A stretch of DNA of 11,508 nt, from the NCBI GenBank assembly GCA_002424575.1, contig DIKN01000050.1, positions 1 through 11,508 on the forward strand, read 5' to 3'. How positions within the stretch are numbered: position 1 is the first letter of the stretch; each line of letters starts with the position of its first letter. The DNA comes from Acholeplasmataceae bacterium UBA5617. Its GTDB lineage: Bacteria; Bacillota_I; Bacilli_A; Acholeplasmatales; Acholeplasmataceae. The notes below the pieces were generated by a model. That model was not told the origin of the DNA and searched no databases. It worked only from the letters and a program-made list of their open reading frames with translations. Made by a program: the position numbers and the translations under genes. Positions 4,952 to 11,508 of this stretch are shown here, piece by piece.

Positions 4952-7261
4952 CTACTTCAAAAAGCGACCAGATGTTATTTTTTTAGCTTGTTCAAAGGCA
5001 TAAAATCCTTTGGATGGTTGTGTATAAGCATTTAAGACATCATCGATTTCTTGACCTTTTTCAGTGGTTAAATGAATGCGACACGTCACACCAAGAGATA
5101 ACAATTCTGAAAGATAGGATCTCAGATGAAGTGGCTTATCATGAAGCAAACGTAAATTGCAGTGACCATCATGAATGAGAGGAAAACGAGAGCCCATACG
5201 GTCTTCTAATGTGTACTGATTTTTTTCACAAAGGTGACAATCTTGTTTTGTCTTAAATGTTTTAGCAATCGGACAATATTTAGTAATCATCAAGTCTTGT
5301 CTTCCATAAACTTCAAGTTCAAGTGATGGTCGATAATGAAATATCTCTGGGAAACGTTTGATCATCGTTTTGATGCGTTCAAAGGATACTTCGGGTGAAA
5401 GTGTAATCCGTCGAATACCAATGCGATGAAGTAAATGGATGCTATACATATTGGTCACGTTGAAAAATCCATCGGTGATAAGATCATAATTTTTGGCATC
5501 ATTCAAATGACCGATGTCTTGAATCAAAGACGACTGACGAATGGTTTCATGATGCTTTAATTGAATGCGTTTAAGTGAAGGTATCACGTTGGGTTCATCA
5601 ATCATTAAAATATTTTCAGCATAAATGACGTCAAAAGGATAATTCTTTGCTTTTTCATATTGTTCTATGGTTTGTACTTTAACGGCTAAGCGAGGGCTTT
5701 GCGTTGTGATGGGATAGGAAGATCTTGCTTCACTGATGATAACAACTTCTTTTTTAGGTTTAAGTCTTCGTTTTGTCAGTTCATCAATGACTTTTCTTCT
5801 TATATCGTTCATCACTTTGATAGGTATAAAACCAATCCCATCAGTTTTGACGATTAGTGAATCAAAGTAAAAAGGTGTTTGACCTAATTTACTGAGTTGA
5901 TCGATGAGTTGTTCTTGAGTGATCGGAGCTTGTTTAGCATATTCAATGATATGGTCTGAGAAAATCGTCACATGATGATTGTAATCATGTATACTCATTT
6001 TCAAAGGTTTTCCCACATAAGCTTCTACCTCACCGATGATAGCAATCACTTTGTAGTTTTCATTTAAATATGGACTCAGTGATTGTTCTAATTCTATATC
6101 AAGTGTTTTAAGAACTTGAGAGCCCACTTGAATTTTTTCGCTCACATCAAGTTTGATAACTTCTCCAGCAACTGCTTTTTTAATGAGTTGATCACCTTTA
6201 ATGATGCGTGAAACTGAATTGCCATAATCTGATAAACCGACGATACGATAACCGTCATTAATCGATAATGAATCGGTGAGTTTGATGGTTGCTTTCCCAT
6301 CTGAGTAATTGAGAACATGTCCAATGGGAACTCCCATATGGTTAGGACGAAAGTCATTATTTAAGTCGGATGGTGTTTCATCCATCAAAAATCCTTTGGT
6401 ATATTCACGGTTAAAAACACGCTTCATTCCCCAAATCGCCTCTTTTAGAGAGATGATTTTTCGTTCCAATGAGGCATCAAGGGCTTCACGATAACTTTTA
6501 ACTGTCTCAATGACATATTCCGGCTTTCTCATGCGTCCTTCAATTTTGAAAGAATCGATACCCGCTTCAACCAGTTCATCCATATATTCAATGGTCATTA
6601 AATCTTTGGTTGAAAGAAGGTAAGTTTGATCGGAAATTTTCTGTTGATTTTTATGAAGACTATAGGGTAGTCGGCAAGGTTGAGCACATTCTCCACGATT
6701 TCCAGAACGCCCACCAATCATCGAGCTCATCAAACAATTTCCTGAATAACAGACACATAAAGCCCCATGAACAAAGACTTCTATCTCGATGTCAACTTCC
6801 TTTTTGATTCTTTTAATCAGATCAAGCGATGTTTCTCGAGCTAATACGACGCGCTTAACACCTTGATCTTTTAACCATTTAACCTGCTCGATGGCATGTG
6901 TATTCATCTGTGTCGATGCATGAATGTCAACGTGAGGATAACGATGGAGTAAAAGATCCATGACGCCTAAATCTTGAACAATCAGAGCATCTACATCATG
7001 CATCACCAGTGTATCAGTATAGGCTATGAGATCATCGATTTCATCATCAAAAATGACGGTATTGATGGCTACATACACTAAAACACCACGCAGATGTGCG
7101 TAGGTGATGACATCAAATAATGTCTCATCATCAAAATTATTGGCATATGCACGCGCACCAAATCGTTTGCCAGCGAGATAGATTGCATCTGCACCTGCAT
7201 TGATGGCACCAATCATCGCTTCTTTCGATCCAGCGGGTGCTAATATTTCATACTTCTTCAC
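4952..7261 (-). CDS. U32 family protein (RlhA/TrhP-like RNA hydroxylation factor)
   Basis: A 769-residue protein of the U32 'peptidase' family. The start matches the family (YEILAPAGS, 4-12). The hallmark segment follows: HGALCVCYSGNC (165-176), SMIGGRSGNRGECAQPC (180-196) and KIEGR (239-243). A middle region of about 385-500 fits the DUF3656-type insert of long U32 members such as E. coli RlhA, and a C-terminal repeat has C663, C675, C678 and C701 (LCEKNQYTLEDRMGSRFPL). Characterised relatives work in prephenate-dependent hydroxylation of 23S rRNA or tRNA uridine, with iron-sulfur binding cysteines; C169, C176, C192 and C196 are candidates. Whether the target is rRNA or tRNA is not decided. 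The start codon is GTG (7259-7261) behind GAGGTG; no ATG fits the family N-terminus. It has its own promoter and leads the glycosyltransferase gene. Confidence 0.9.
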   Translation of the reverse strand: MKKYEILAPAGSKEAMIGAINAGADAIYLAGKRFGARAYANNFDDETLFDVITYAHLRGVLVYVAINTVIFDDEIDDLIAYTDTLVMHDVDALIVQDLGVMDLLLHRYPHVDIHASTQMNTHAIEQVKWLKDQGVKRVVLARETSLDLIKRIKKEVDIEIEVFVHGALCVCYSGNCLMSSMIGGRSGNRGECAQPCRLPYSLHKNQQKISDQTYLLSTKDLMTIEYMDELVEAGIDSFKIEGRMRKPEYVIETVKSYREALDASLERKIISLKEAIWGMKRVFNREYTKGFLMDETPSDLNNDFRPNHMGVPIGHVLNYSDGKATIKLTDSLSINDGYRIVGLSDYGNSVSRIIKGDQLIKKAVAGEVIKLDVSEKIQVGSQVLKTLDIELEQSLSPYLNENYKVIAIIGEVEAYVGKPLKMSIHDYNHHVTIFSDHIIEYAKQAPITQEQLIDQLSKLGQTPFYFDSLIVKTDGIGFIPIKVMNDIRRKVIDELTKRRLKPKKEVVIISEARSSYPITTQSPRLAVKVQTIEQYEKAKNYPFDVIYAENILMIDEPNVIPSLKRIQLKHHETIRQSSLIQDIGHLNDAKNYDLITDGFFNVTNMYSIHLLHRIGIRRITLSPEVSFERIKTMIKRFPEIFHYRPSLELEVYGRQDLMITKYCPIAKTFKTKQDCHLCEKNQYTLEDRMGSRFPLIHDGHCNLRLLHDKPLHLRSYLSELLSLGVTCRIHLTTEKGQEIDDVLNAYTQPSKGFYAFEQAKKITSGRFLK

Positions 7262-7287
7262 GTAGACACCTCAAATAAACCTACATT

Positions 7288-7293
7288 ATTATA
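7288..7293 (-). promoter_or_regulatory. -10 box of the U32/glycosyltransferase operon
   Basis: Minus strand TTGTTATAATAATG holds a perfect TATAAT 26 bases before the GTG start; the -35 region is poor. Just upstream is AATGAATTTG (7295-7304), also found upstream of the -10 box of the DUF554 gene. I see no clear terminator in the 77 bp between this operon and the dehydrogenase gene, so read-through is possible. Confidence 0.65.
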
Positions 7294-7338
7294 ACAAATT
7301 CATTGGGAAAAAAGATGATTTATATGATCGTTTTTACG

Positions 7339-8184
7339 TTAAGATTCGACAATTTTTTCTGTTTCTTTCCACAAGCGCTCAATGTAATCATCTCGGTATG
7401 TGATAGGATTGGATTTTTGTAACATGCCATCTTTAAAGTAATGCCCTGACAAAGAGATATAGGATGGATCAGTGGCAATCTTAACCATGAAAGTCGCTGG
7501 ATAATAGGCATCTGTTCCCGTAGATACACGCCACCGCCAAATAAGAGCTGCTAATCTTGATGTATTTTTTAAACCAATTTCAGTTTTCACAAGACCAGGA
7601 TCGATGGCAAATATGGGCAAATGTGGGTAACGCTTCGCAAATCCTTTGACAAAAAAGACATTGTAAAGCTTAGAGCGTTTATAACCTTTCAAAATGTTGT
7701 AGCATCTTTTATTTTGTAAATTATTAAAGTTAATGGATGCGCGATAGTGTGAAAGTGAACTTACCACAAGAATTCTTGGATCTTTTGATTTTTCAAGTGC
7801 AGAAACAAGTCCAAGTGTCAGCATATAAACTGAGAGGTGGTTGGTTGCAAATGTTATTTCGTTACCATCTTGATTGAGATGAAGACCCGATGATACAATA
7901 CCCGCGATATTCATCAACAGATCAAGACGCCCTTGATACGTTTCATTTAATAGATCATGAATTTGTGATAGGACTTGCTGAACGCCAGCTTTATCGGAAA
8001 GATCACCCATCACGATCTTGAGCTTGCCACCATCTTGAATATCTTTCATGTCTTCGATAAGCCGATGGGCTCTTTCTTTTGAGCGCGCAACAGCGATGAC
8101 ATCCACTTTGCCTTTCAGTAAAAGTTCAACGTTTGCTTTACCGATACCGGAAGTAGCTCCAGTGACAACAGCTATTTTTTTCAT
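7339..8184 (-). CDS. Short-chain dehydrogenase/reductase (SDR), retinol-dehydrogenase-like
   Basis: A 281-residue classical SDR. It shows the Rossmann nucleotide-binding motif TGATSGIG (8-15), GDLSD (60-64) for the adenine pocket, NIAG (92-95, for the usual NNAG), and a tetrad of N115, Ser in VVSS (142/143), and Y168/K172 in YKRSK. IDPGLVKTEIG (194-204) is the usual post-catalytic loop. R34 and S35 after the second strand (AVARSKE) favour NADP(H). It should oxidise or reduce an alcohol/carbonyl group. The 'retinol dehydrogenase-like' name reflects family style, not substrate. No membrane segment is evident. The ATG is preceded by GAGGTG at 7-bp spacing and by an extended -10 promoter flanked by four CATG repeats. 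It may read through into the U32 gene. Confidence 0.9.
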   Translation of the reverse strand: MKKIAVVTGATSGIGKANVELLLKGKVDVIAVARSKERAHRLIEDMKDIQDGGKLKIVMGDLSDKAGVQQVLSQIHDLLNETYQGRLDLLMNIAGIVSSGLHLNQDGNEITFATNHLSVYMLTLGLVSALEKSKDPRILVVSSLSHYRASINFNNLQNKRCYNILKGYKRSKLYNVFFVKGFAKRYPHLPIFAIDPGLVKTEIGLKNTSRLAALIWRWRVSTGTDAYYPATFMVKIATDPSYISLSGHYFKDGMLQKSNPITYRDDYIERLWKETEKIVES

Positions 8185-8197
8185 ATCAACACCTCAC

Positions 8198-8231
8198 CAT
8201 GAATATACCATGTTTTTCATGCTTTTGCATG
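8198..8231. promoter_or_regulatory. SDR promoter with phased CATG repeats
   Basis: On the minus strand TGGTATATT (8202-8210) is an extended -10 element, with no good -35 box. CATG occurs at 8198, 8209, 8218 and 8228, at 11, 9 and 10 bp steps. The last two form CATGC-TTTT-GCATG, a perfect 5-bp inverted repeat in the -35 region. The pattern would suit a regulator binding along one DNA face. That is inference. Confidence 0.45.
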
Positions 8232-8240
8232 GATGATCCT

Positions 8241-8267
8241 CGAAAAAGAAAAGGCCCGAAGACCTTT
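8241..8267 (-). terminator. UUCG-tetraloop intrinsic terminator after the methyltransferase
   Basis: Minus strand: AAAGGTC, loop TTCG, GGCCTTT form a 7-bp stem (8250-8267) closed by a C-G pair around the very stable UUCG tetraloop, then TTCTTTTTC. The stem overlaps the TAA stop (8266-8268). It ends the DUF554-DUF1801-methyltransferase operon. Confidence 0.92.
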
Positions 8268-8895
8268 ATTTCTTTTGAAAAACCGCGATTCTCTTATTGT
8301 CACAAAATATCATATGCCATCCCATACGTTGGGCGATGATTTTAAGTGTTTTGGGTGTGTATAAGATGACGTGGGTTATATCCCTGATATAAAACCATTG
8401 ATCAAATGTATCAAGATCCATCGGCCTAAAAAGCGTCATGATGGAAAGATAACCCTGTGGACAAATCAACTGATTGATATGCTCAAAACTCGCAATGGGA
8501 TGATGGAAATGCTCAAAAACTTCGGTTGAAATCACCATATCATACGTTTTTTGAGGTTGATCAGGATAGAAAAATGGGTCATAGAGATCGACATCATAGT
8601 TCATCTCATTAAGTATCGATTGGAGTACAGGAGTAGGTCCACATCCGTAGTCAAGAAGATGGTTGACATCAAATGGTGTTATCGCTAGATGGATAAAGTT
8701 TTTCAAATAAGTGACATAGTGTTGATTATCAAGGTTGTTTTGATGTGCTTGATATCGTCTTTTTTCTTCTTCTAATGACGGATAATGATCGATATCTTTG
8801 AAACAAACCTCACAGAATGGACACACATAAAATCTAAGTTTTTCATCAGGATGCAGGTGAGGTCTCGTTTCATGTTGACAGATAGGACATATCAT
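8266..8895 (-). CDS. Zinc-ribbon class I SAM-dependent methyltransferase
   Basis: A 209-residue protein in two parts. The N-terminus holds a likely zinc ribbon: C3-x2-C6 and C25-x2-C28. After a charged linker rich in Glu/Arg/Gln comes a Rossmann methyltransferase domain, with motif I LLDYGCGPTP (80-89), DLYDP (103-107, acidic end of strand 2) and VISTEVFEHFHHP (121-133), typical of the Methyltransf_23/11 group. The methyl acceptor is unknown. The ATG overlaps the stop of the DUF1801 gene by 4 bases (ATGA). No clear ribosome binding site precedes it, so translation probably depends on coupling. It is the last gene of the operon, closed by the UUCG terminator. Confidence 0.88.
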   Translation of the reverse strand: MICPICQHETRPHLHPDEKLRFYVCPFCEVCFKDIDHYPSLEEEKRRYQAHQNNLDNQHYVTYLKNFIHLAITPFDVNHLLDYGCGPTPVLQSILNEMNYDVDLYDPFFYPDQPQKTYDMVISTEVFEHFHHPIASFEHINQLICPQGYLSIMTLFRPMDLDTFDQWFYIRDITHVILYTPKTLKIIAQRMGWHMIFCDNKRIAVFQKK

Positions 8896-9296
8896 GATCT
8901 GTTTTTTAAAACAGCAACCGATTCTTCGAGTATAAGTCGTAATTCAGATAAGTTGATATCTGCCAGTTTTTGGATGTACAAGCATCCCACTCCTTTGGTA
9001 TGTTTACCCAAACCATCGAAAACTTTACGATTGACTTCAATGGATAGATAGAGTGTGATGGCACTTTTTCTTACCGCAAATCCTATTAAAAAATAATCGA
9101 TATTTCTTCCAGATGCATATGTCAAATTGATAGCACCAAATCCAATGATAGAATCCCCCCACATCACAGGGTTTTCATGTGTGATATCTTTCATCAAATC
9201 AATTAATACGTTTGCATCTTCACGTTTCGGCAAAGTGAGTGCATTCAAATACTCTTCAACCGAGCGTTTTGTTGCTTTTGTCTTTAATTCAGCCAT
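8892..9296 (-). CDS. DUF1801 (YdhG-like) domain protein
   Basis: A 134-residue soluble protein filled by one DUF1801 domain. It has SVEEYLNAL near the start, MWGDSIIGFG (45-54), YASGRNIDYFLIGFAVRKSAITLYL (60-84) and GKHTKGVGCLYIQKLADIN (97-115), all characteristic of this widespread small family. The biochemical role of the family is not settled, so I give none. The start ATG at 9296 follows AAGGGGGGGA, a purine-rich site containing seven consecutive G that begins right after the stop of the DUF554 gene (14-bp gap). The 3' end overlaps the methyltransferase start. It is the middle gene of a three-gene operon. Confidence 0.87.
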   Translation of the reverse strand: MAELKTKATKRSVEEYLNALTLPKREDANVLIDLMKDITHENPVMWGDSIIGFGAINLTYASGRNIDYFLIGFAVRKSAITLYLSIEVNRKVFDGLGKHTKGVGCLYIQKLADINLSELRLILEESVAVLKNRS

Positions 9297-9310
9297 AGAT
9301 ATTCCCCCCC

Positions 9311-10018
9311 TTAGAATATAATGAGAATCACATGATAAATAATTGGCACTAAAAGTGCTGGAAGCATATTCGCTACTTTGATGCGCTTAAGTTCCATGAA
9401 ATTGATGCCTATGCCTATTAAAAGAATATTTCCCACCATCGACAACGAGCGGATGATCTCAGGTGTCATTAATTCGGCACCAAACATGGCAAGAACAGTG
9501 ATAGCACCTTGATAAATCAGCACACTGATGGCTGAAAATATGACGCCTATACCCAGTACGGATGCTAAAATCATGGCTGTTACAAAGTCAAGCGCACTCT
9601 TAATGAGCAGTGTAGTTATATCGCCAGAGATACCATCTTGAATTGAACCGACAATCGCCATCGCACCGACACAAAAGATCAGGGTTGCTGCAATAAATCC
9701 TTTTGCAAGTGGAGGAAGGTTATACTTCTTTTCAATGCCTTCAGCCCAGTTATTTAATCGTCCTTCAATATCAATCCATTCACCAACCATCACACCTATG
9801 ACCAAGGATATAATGATTAAAAGATCATCAGATGTGAATAAATCACCATTATCAATGGTAAAAAAATCTTTTAAAAACCACCCGAGTGATAGGGCAGTAA
9901 GTCCTAAACCTAATGCAACCATCACACCTTTTTGCATGCGTTCAGGCAAACCTTTTTTAAAGATAACGCCAATCAAGGTGGCGATGATAATAGCTGCTGC
10001 ATTGATTAATGTTCCCAT
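9311..10018 (-). CDS. DUF554 family membrane protein (YqgA/YdfK-like)
   Basis: A 235-residue polytopic membrane protein with about six to seven hydrophobic segments. The N-terminal MGTLINAAAIIIATLIGVIF and the core GLTALSLGW, IGVMVGEWIDIE, FIAATLIFCVGAMAIVGSIQDG, KSALDFVTAMILASVLGIGV and LLIGIGIN blocks are diagnostic of DUF554. The family is thought to transport or channel a small solute, but the substrate is not established. The frame extends six bases further to a GTG (10022-10024), but that codon lies in the AGAGGTG ribosome binding site of the ATG at 10018, so the ATG is the start. It is the first gene of a three-gene operon with its own promoter. Confidence 0.9.
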   Translation of the reverse strand: MGTLINAAAIIIATLIGVIFKKGLPERMQKGVMVALGLGLTALSLGWFLKDFFTIDNGDLFTSDDLLIIISLVIGVMVGEWIDIEGRLNNWAEGIEKKYNLPPLAKGFIAATLIFCVGAMAIVGSIQDGISGDITTLLIKSALDFVTAMILASVLGIGVIFSAISVLIYQGAITVLAMFGAELMTPEIIRSLSMVGNILLIGIGINFMELKRIKVANMLPALLVPIIYHVILIIF

Positions 10019-10047
10019 AAACACCTCTATGATGACTCAATACTTTC

Positions 10048-10053
10048 ATTATA
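10048..10053 (-). promoter_or_regulatory. -10 box of the DUF554 operon
   Basis: Minus strand GCTTTATAATGAAAG holds a perfect TATAAT 30 bases before the ATG, with AATGAATTTG (10057-10066) just upstream and a T-rich, poorly matching -35 region. It lies downstream of the aldo/keto reductase terminator, so the operon is transcribed independently. Confidence 0.68.
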
Positions 10054-10089
10054 AAGCAAATTCATTAAAAAAAGAAAAACATACCCCTT

Positions 10090-10116
10090 AAAAAAAGGTT
10101 GACATGACGTCAACCT
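10090..10116 (-). terminator. Intrinsic terminator after the aldo/keto reductase
   Basis: Minus strand: AGGTTGAC, loop GTCAT, GTCAACCT form a perfect 8-bp stem (10096-10116), followed by a T7 run. It begins 4 bases past the TAA stop. Confidence 0.93.
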
Positions 10117-10119
10117 ATT

Positions 10120-11052
10120 TTACCAGGGAAGTGGATGATCCTTGATGTCACTCTCATAGAGTTCAATCATCTTCTTTTTCATTTGAGGATCCAACACGAA
10201 TTGTGCATGTTTGATGTGATCATCGAGTTGATCCATGTGTCGCATACCAGGAATAACTGCAGTCACCTGTGGATAAGACAGGATAAAAGCAATCGCGTAT
10301 TTTGTTAAATCTTCTGCGTGTGTAATCTTTTTGAGTTTTGCAACAAGATCTGCACGTCTTTTAATCGTATCATCATCCCAGCGCATGCGAATCCCGTCAA
10401 ATTCAGAGAATTCATCGTATTTTCCGGTTAACCACCCTGAATCAAGTGGAACTTTGGTGATGATGGAGATACCCTTCTTCTTTGCTCGTGAAAATAGTTT
10501 TGAAACATCTTGGAAAAAGATATTAAACAAGATCTCAATGATATCCACATCGATATGTTCAAGGACAGTTTCCATCTCTTCATAGGTATCGATGGATACA
10601 CCGTATGCCTTGATGAGACCTTCTTCTTTTAATTTCTTCAATTCTTGTATATGAAGCGTTTTTCCTTCGAGAATATCGAAACCTGGATTATGTAAAACAA
10701 TACTATCCAAATAATCGGTCTGTAGACGTTCGAGACTATCTGTCACTTGCTTGCGTAATGAAAAAACTGAAAAATCGGTTTCTCCATCCGCTGTGTGCCC
10801 AAATTTGGTATTGATCACAACCTGTTCACGTTGATCTTTGGTGGCCATTCCAATGATGGATTCACTCATACCTGAAGCATAACCTGGAGCAGTGTCAAAA
10901 AACGTGATGCCAGAAGCAATCGCGTGTTTCACCATCTCGACACCATCTTCGATCGACATATACCCCCAAAATTCAGTATTACCGAGTTGCCATGCACCAA
11001 AGCCTAGGCGATTGATTTTTTTCCCTGTTTTAGCATATTCGACTTTTACCAT
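10120..11052 (-). CDS. Aldo/keto reductase
   Basis: A 310-residue TIM-barrel NADP(H)-dependent aldo/keto reductase. The catalytic tetrad is complete: D53 and Y58 in FFDTAPGYASG, K83 in INTKFGH, H121 in DSIVLHNPG. LGFGAWQLG (16-24) is the family opening, and VTAVIPGMRHMDQLDDHI near the C-terminus binds the cofactor phosphate. Likely substrates are small aldehydes or ketones; the exact one is unknown. The frame is open to 11085, but the ATG at 11052 has a near-perfect GGAGG five bases upstream, and the extended -10 promoter (11076-11084) overlaps the longer start, so 11052 is preferred. Single-gene unit with its own terminator, divergent from the esterase gene. Confidence 0.93.
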   Translation of the reverse strand: MVKVEYAKTGKKINRLGFGAWQLGNTEFWGYMSIEDGVEMVKHAIASGITFFDTAPGYASGMSESIIGMATKDQREQVVINTKFGHTADGETDFSVFSLRKQVTDSLERLQTDYLDSIVLHNPGFDILEGKTLHIQELKKLKEEGLIKAYGVSIDTYEEMETVLEHIDVDIIEILFNIFFQDVSKLFSRAKKKGISIITKVPLDSGWLTGKYDEFSEFDGIRMRWDDDTIKRRADLVAKLKKITHAEDLTKYAIAFILSYPQVTAVIPGMRHMDQLDDHIKHAQFVLDPQMKKKMIELYESDIKDHPLPW

Positions 11053-11075
11053 AAAAACCTCCGTCGTCTCTTTAT

Positions 11076-11084
11076 ATTTTATCA
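11076..11084 (-). promoter_or_regulatory. Extended -10 promoter of the aldo/keto reductase
   Basis: Minus strand TGATAAAAT (TG-n-TAAAAT) is an extended -10 element about 24 bp upstream of the ATG, with no convincing -35 box. It would place the transcript start below the upstream in-frame ATG at 11085. Confidence 0.5.
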
Positions 11085-11124
11085 TGTTTTTTTGAACTCA
11101 CTCCAAAAGAAAGTGCGTTTGTGT

Positions 11125-11130
11125 TACAAT
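11125..11130 (+). promoter_or_regulatory. Putative -10 box of the esterase gene
   Basis: TACAAT (one mismatch to TATAAT) lies 17 bp before the ATG at 11148, with GAGAGGTG between them. The -35 region is weak. The divergent reductase promoter is about 45 bp away in the same 95-bp intergenic stretch. Confidence 0.5.
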
Positions 11131-11147
11131 ACATGAGAGGTGTTAAG

Positions 11148-11508
11148 ATGATTTTGACAAAAAAAACACTCCCAATTCCTACCAGTAAGGATGAACGAAC
11201 GCTTAGAATTCTTTTGCCTGATGATTATGAGATCAGTCAAAAAACGTATCGGGTCATGTATTTGCACGATGGACAAAACTTATTTGAAGATGCAACGTCT
11301 TATTCAGGACATGCTTGGCAAATTGGAGAAACATTGGTGAAACTGGGAATAGTCGATATGATTGTTGTCGGTATCGATAACTCTGATTTGCGTCTTTTTG
11401 AATATTCACCATGGCCATGTAGCCCTGATGTTAAACGTCAAGTGAAAATAGAAATTGGTGGTCTTGGAGATGTCTATGCCAAATGGGTGATCGAACAGGT
11501 CAAACCGT
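11148..11508 (+). CDS. Putative esterase (alpha/beta hydrolase), N-terminal part
   Basis: The first 120 codons of a gene that runs off the right edge. The protein reads RTLRILLPDDYE, then YRVMYLHDGQNLFED, a Trp-containing loop, IVDMIVVGIDNSDLR, EYSPWP and GGLGDVYAKWVIEQVKP. This is the opening of the PF00756-type putative esterase family (esterase D / enterochelin-esterase-like alpha/beta hydrolases). LHDGQNLF is the strand and oxyanion-side loop, and the VGIDN strand and EYSPWP follow as in relatives. The nucleophile Ser, Asp and His lie beyond the window, so activity cannot be confirmed. No signal peptide is present, so it is probably cytoplasmic. The ATG follows GAGAGGTG. It is divergent from the aldo/keto reductase; the two may share regulation. 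Confidence 0.85.
   Translation, partial: MILTKKTLPIPTSKDERTLRILLPDDYEISQKTYRVMYLHDGQNLFEDATSYSGHAWQIGETLVKLGIVDMIVVGIDNSDLRLFEYSPWPCSPDVKRQVKIEIGGLGDVYAKWVIEQVKP

Noticed and set aside
7262..7338. Possible terminator between the SDR and U32 genes.
   Set aside because: There is a T6 run, but I could not build a stem of more than a few pairs in front of it.
7320..7529. Second minus-strand open frame at the 3' end of the SDR gene.
   Set aside because: It is a frame shadow of the SDR, which continues intact with family-typical sequence to its stop at 7339.
10019..10024. GTG start two codons upstream for the DUF554 protein.
   Set aside because: The GTG is part of the AGAGGTG ribosome binding site used by the ATG at 10018.
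9735..10091. A 118-codon plus-strand open frame opposite the DUF554 gene.
   Set aside because: Its low-complexity Pro/Ser/Lys-rich translation mirrors the hydrophobic codons of the real gene; no recognisable domain.
11053..11085. In-frame N-terminal extension of the aldo/keto reductase (start at 11085).
   Set aside because: GGAGG sits directly before the ATG at 11052, and the likely promoter overlaps the upstream ATG.
1..11508. CRISPR array, insertion sequence, tRNA, riboswitch, toxin-antitoxin or phage-defence system.
   Set aside because: I saw no spaced repeats, transposase-like frames, tRNA cloverleaf, known riboswitch pattern or defence-type domains; intergenic gaps are short and explained by promoters and terminators.

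Overview
The window is AT-rich DNA from a low-GC Gram-positive-type bacterium. The signs are strong AGGAGG/GGTG ribosome binding sites, TATAAT -10 boxes, intrinsic terminators with T tracts, and protein families typical of Bacillota and Mollicutes. TGA is used as a stop (genes ending at 1491, 3752 and 8892) and Trp is encoded by TGG, so the code is standard. That excludes Mycoplasma/Spiroplasma but fits Acholeplasma-, Izemoplasma- or Erysipelotrichia-like lineages. This placement is inference. It is an ordinary chromosomal region: I see no mobile element, CRISPR array, tRNA, rRNA or prophage gene.

Layout, left to right. Eleven of the 13 genes are on the minus strand. (1) 1-797: N-terminal part of a soluble GAF-domain sensor histidine kinase, cut by the window edge. 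(2) 886-1407: PgpA/YutG-type phosphatidylglycerophosphatase with its own promoter and terminator. (3) 1491-3386: a two-gene operon of a nucleotidyltransferase-fold protein followed by a membrane-anchored Ca2+-dependent PI-PLC-like protein. (4) 3507-3746 (+): a small tandem CDGSH iron-sulfur protein, divergent from the operon and ending at a bidirectional terminator. (5) 3752-7261: a large U32-family protein (RlhA/TrhP type) translationally coupled to a GT4 glycosyltransferase. (6) 7339-8184: a short-chain dehydrogenase. (7) 8266-10018: an operon of a DUF554 membrane protein, a DUF1801 protein and a zinc-ribbon methyltransferase, ending in a UUCG-loop terminator. (8) 10120-11052: an aldo/keto reductase. 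(9) 11148-end (+): the N-terminal part of a putative esterase, divergent from the reductase.

As a set the genes lean towards membrane lipid chemistry (phosphatidylglycerophosphate phosphatase, phospholipase C-like protein, and a GT4 of the kind that glycosylates diacylglycerol) plus RNA modification, redox enzymes and one sensor. I see no convincing new multi-gene system. The more interesting details are a CDGSH protein whose first motif has an extra residue, a terminator that doubles as glycosyltransferase coding sequence, a phased array of four CATG sites at the dehydrogenase promoter, and several promoters with perfect -10 but poor -35 boxes. Three gene starts were moved inward from the longest open frame, because a ribosome binding site, and usually a promoter, lies inside the longer frame.
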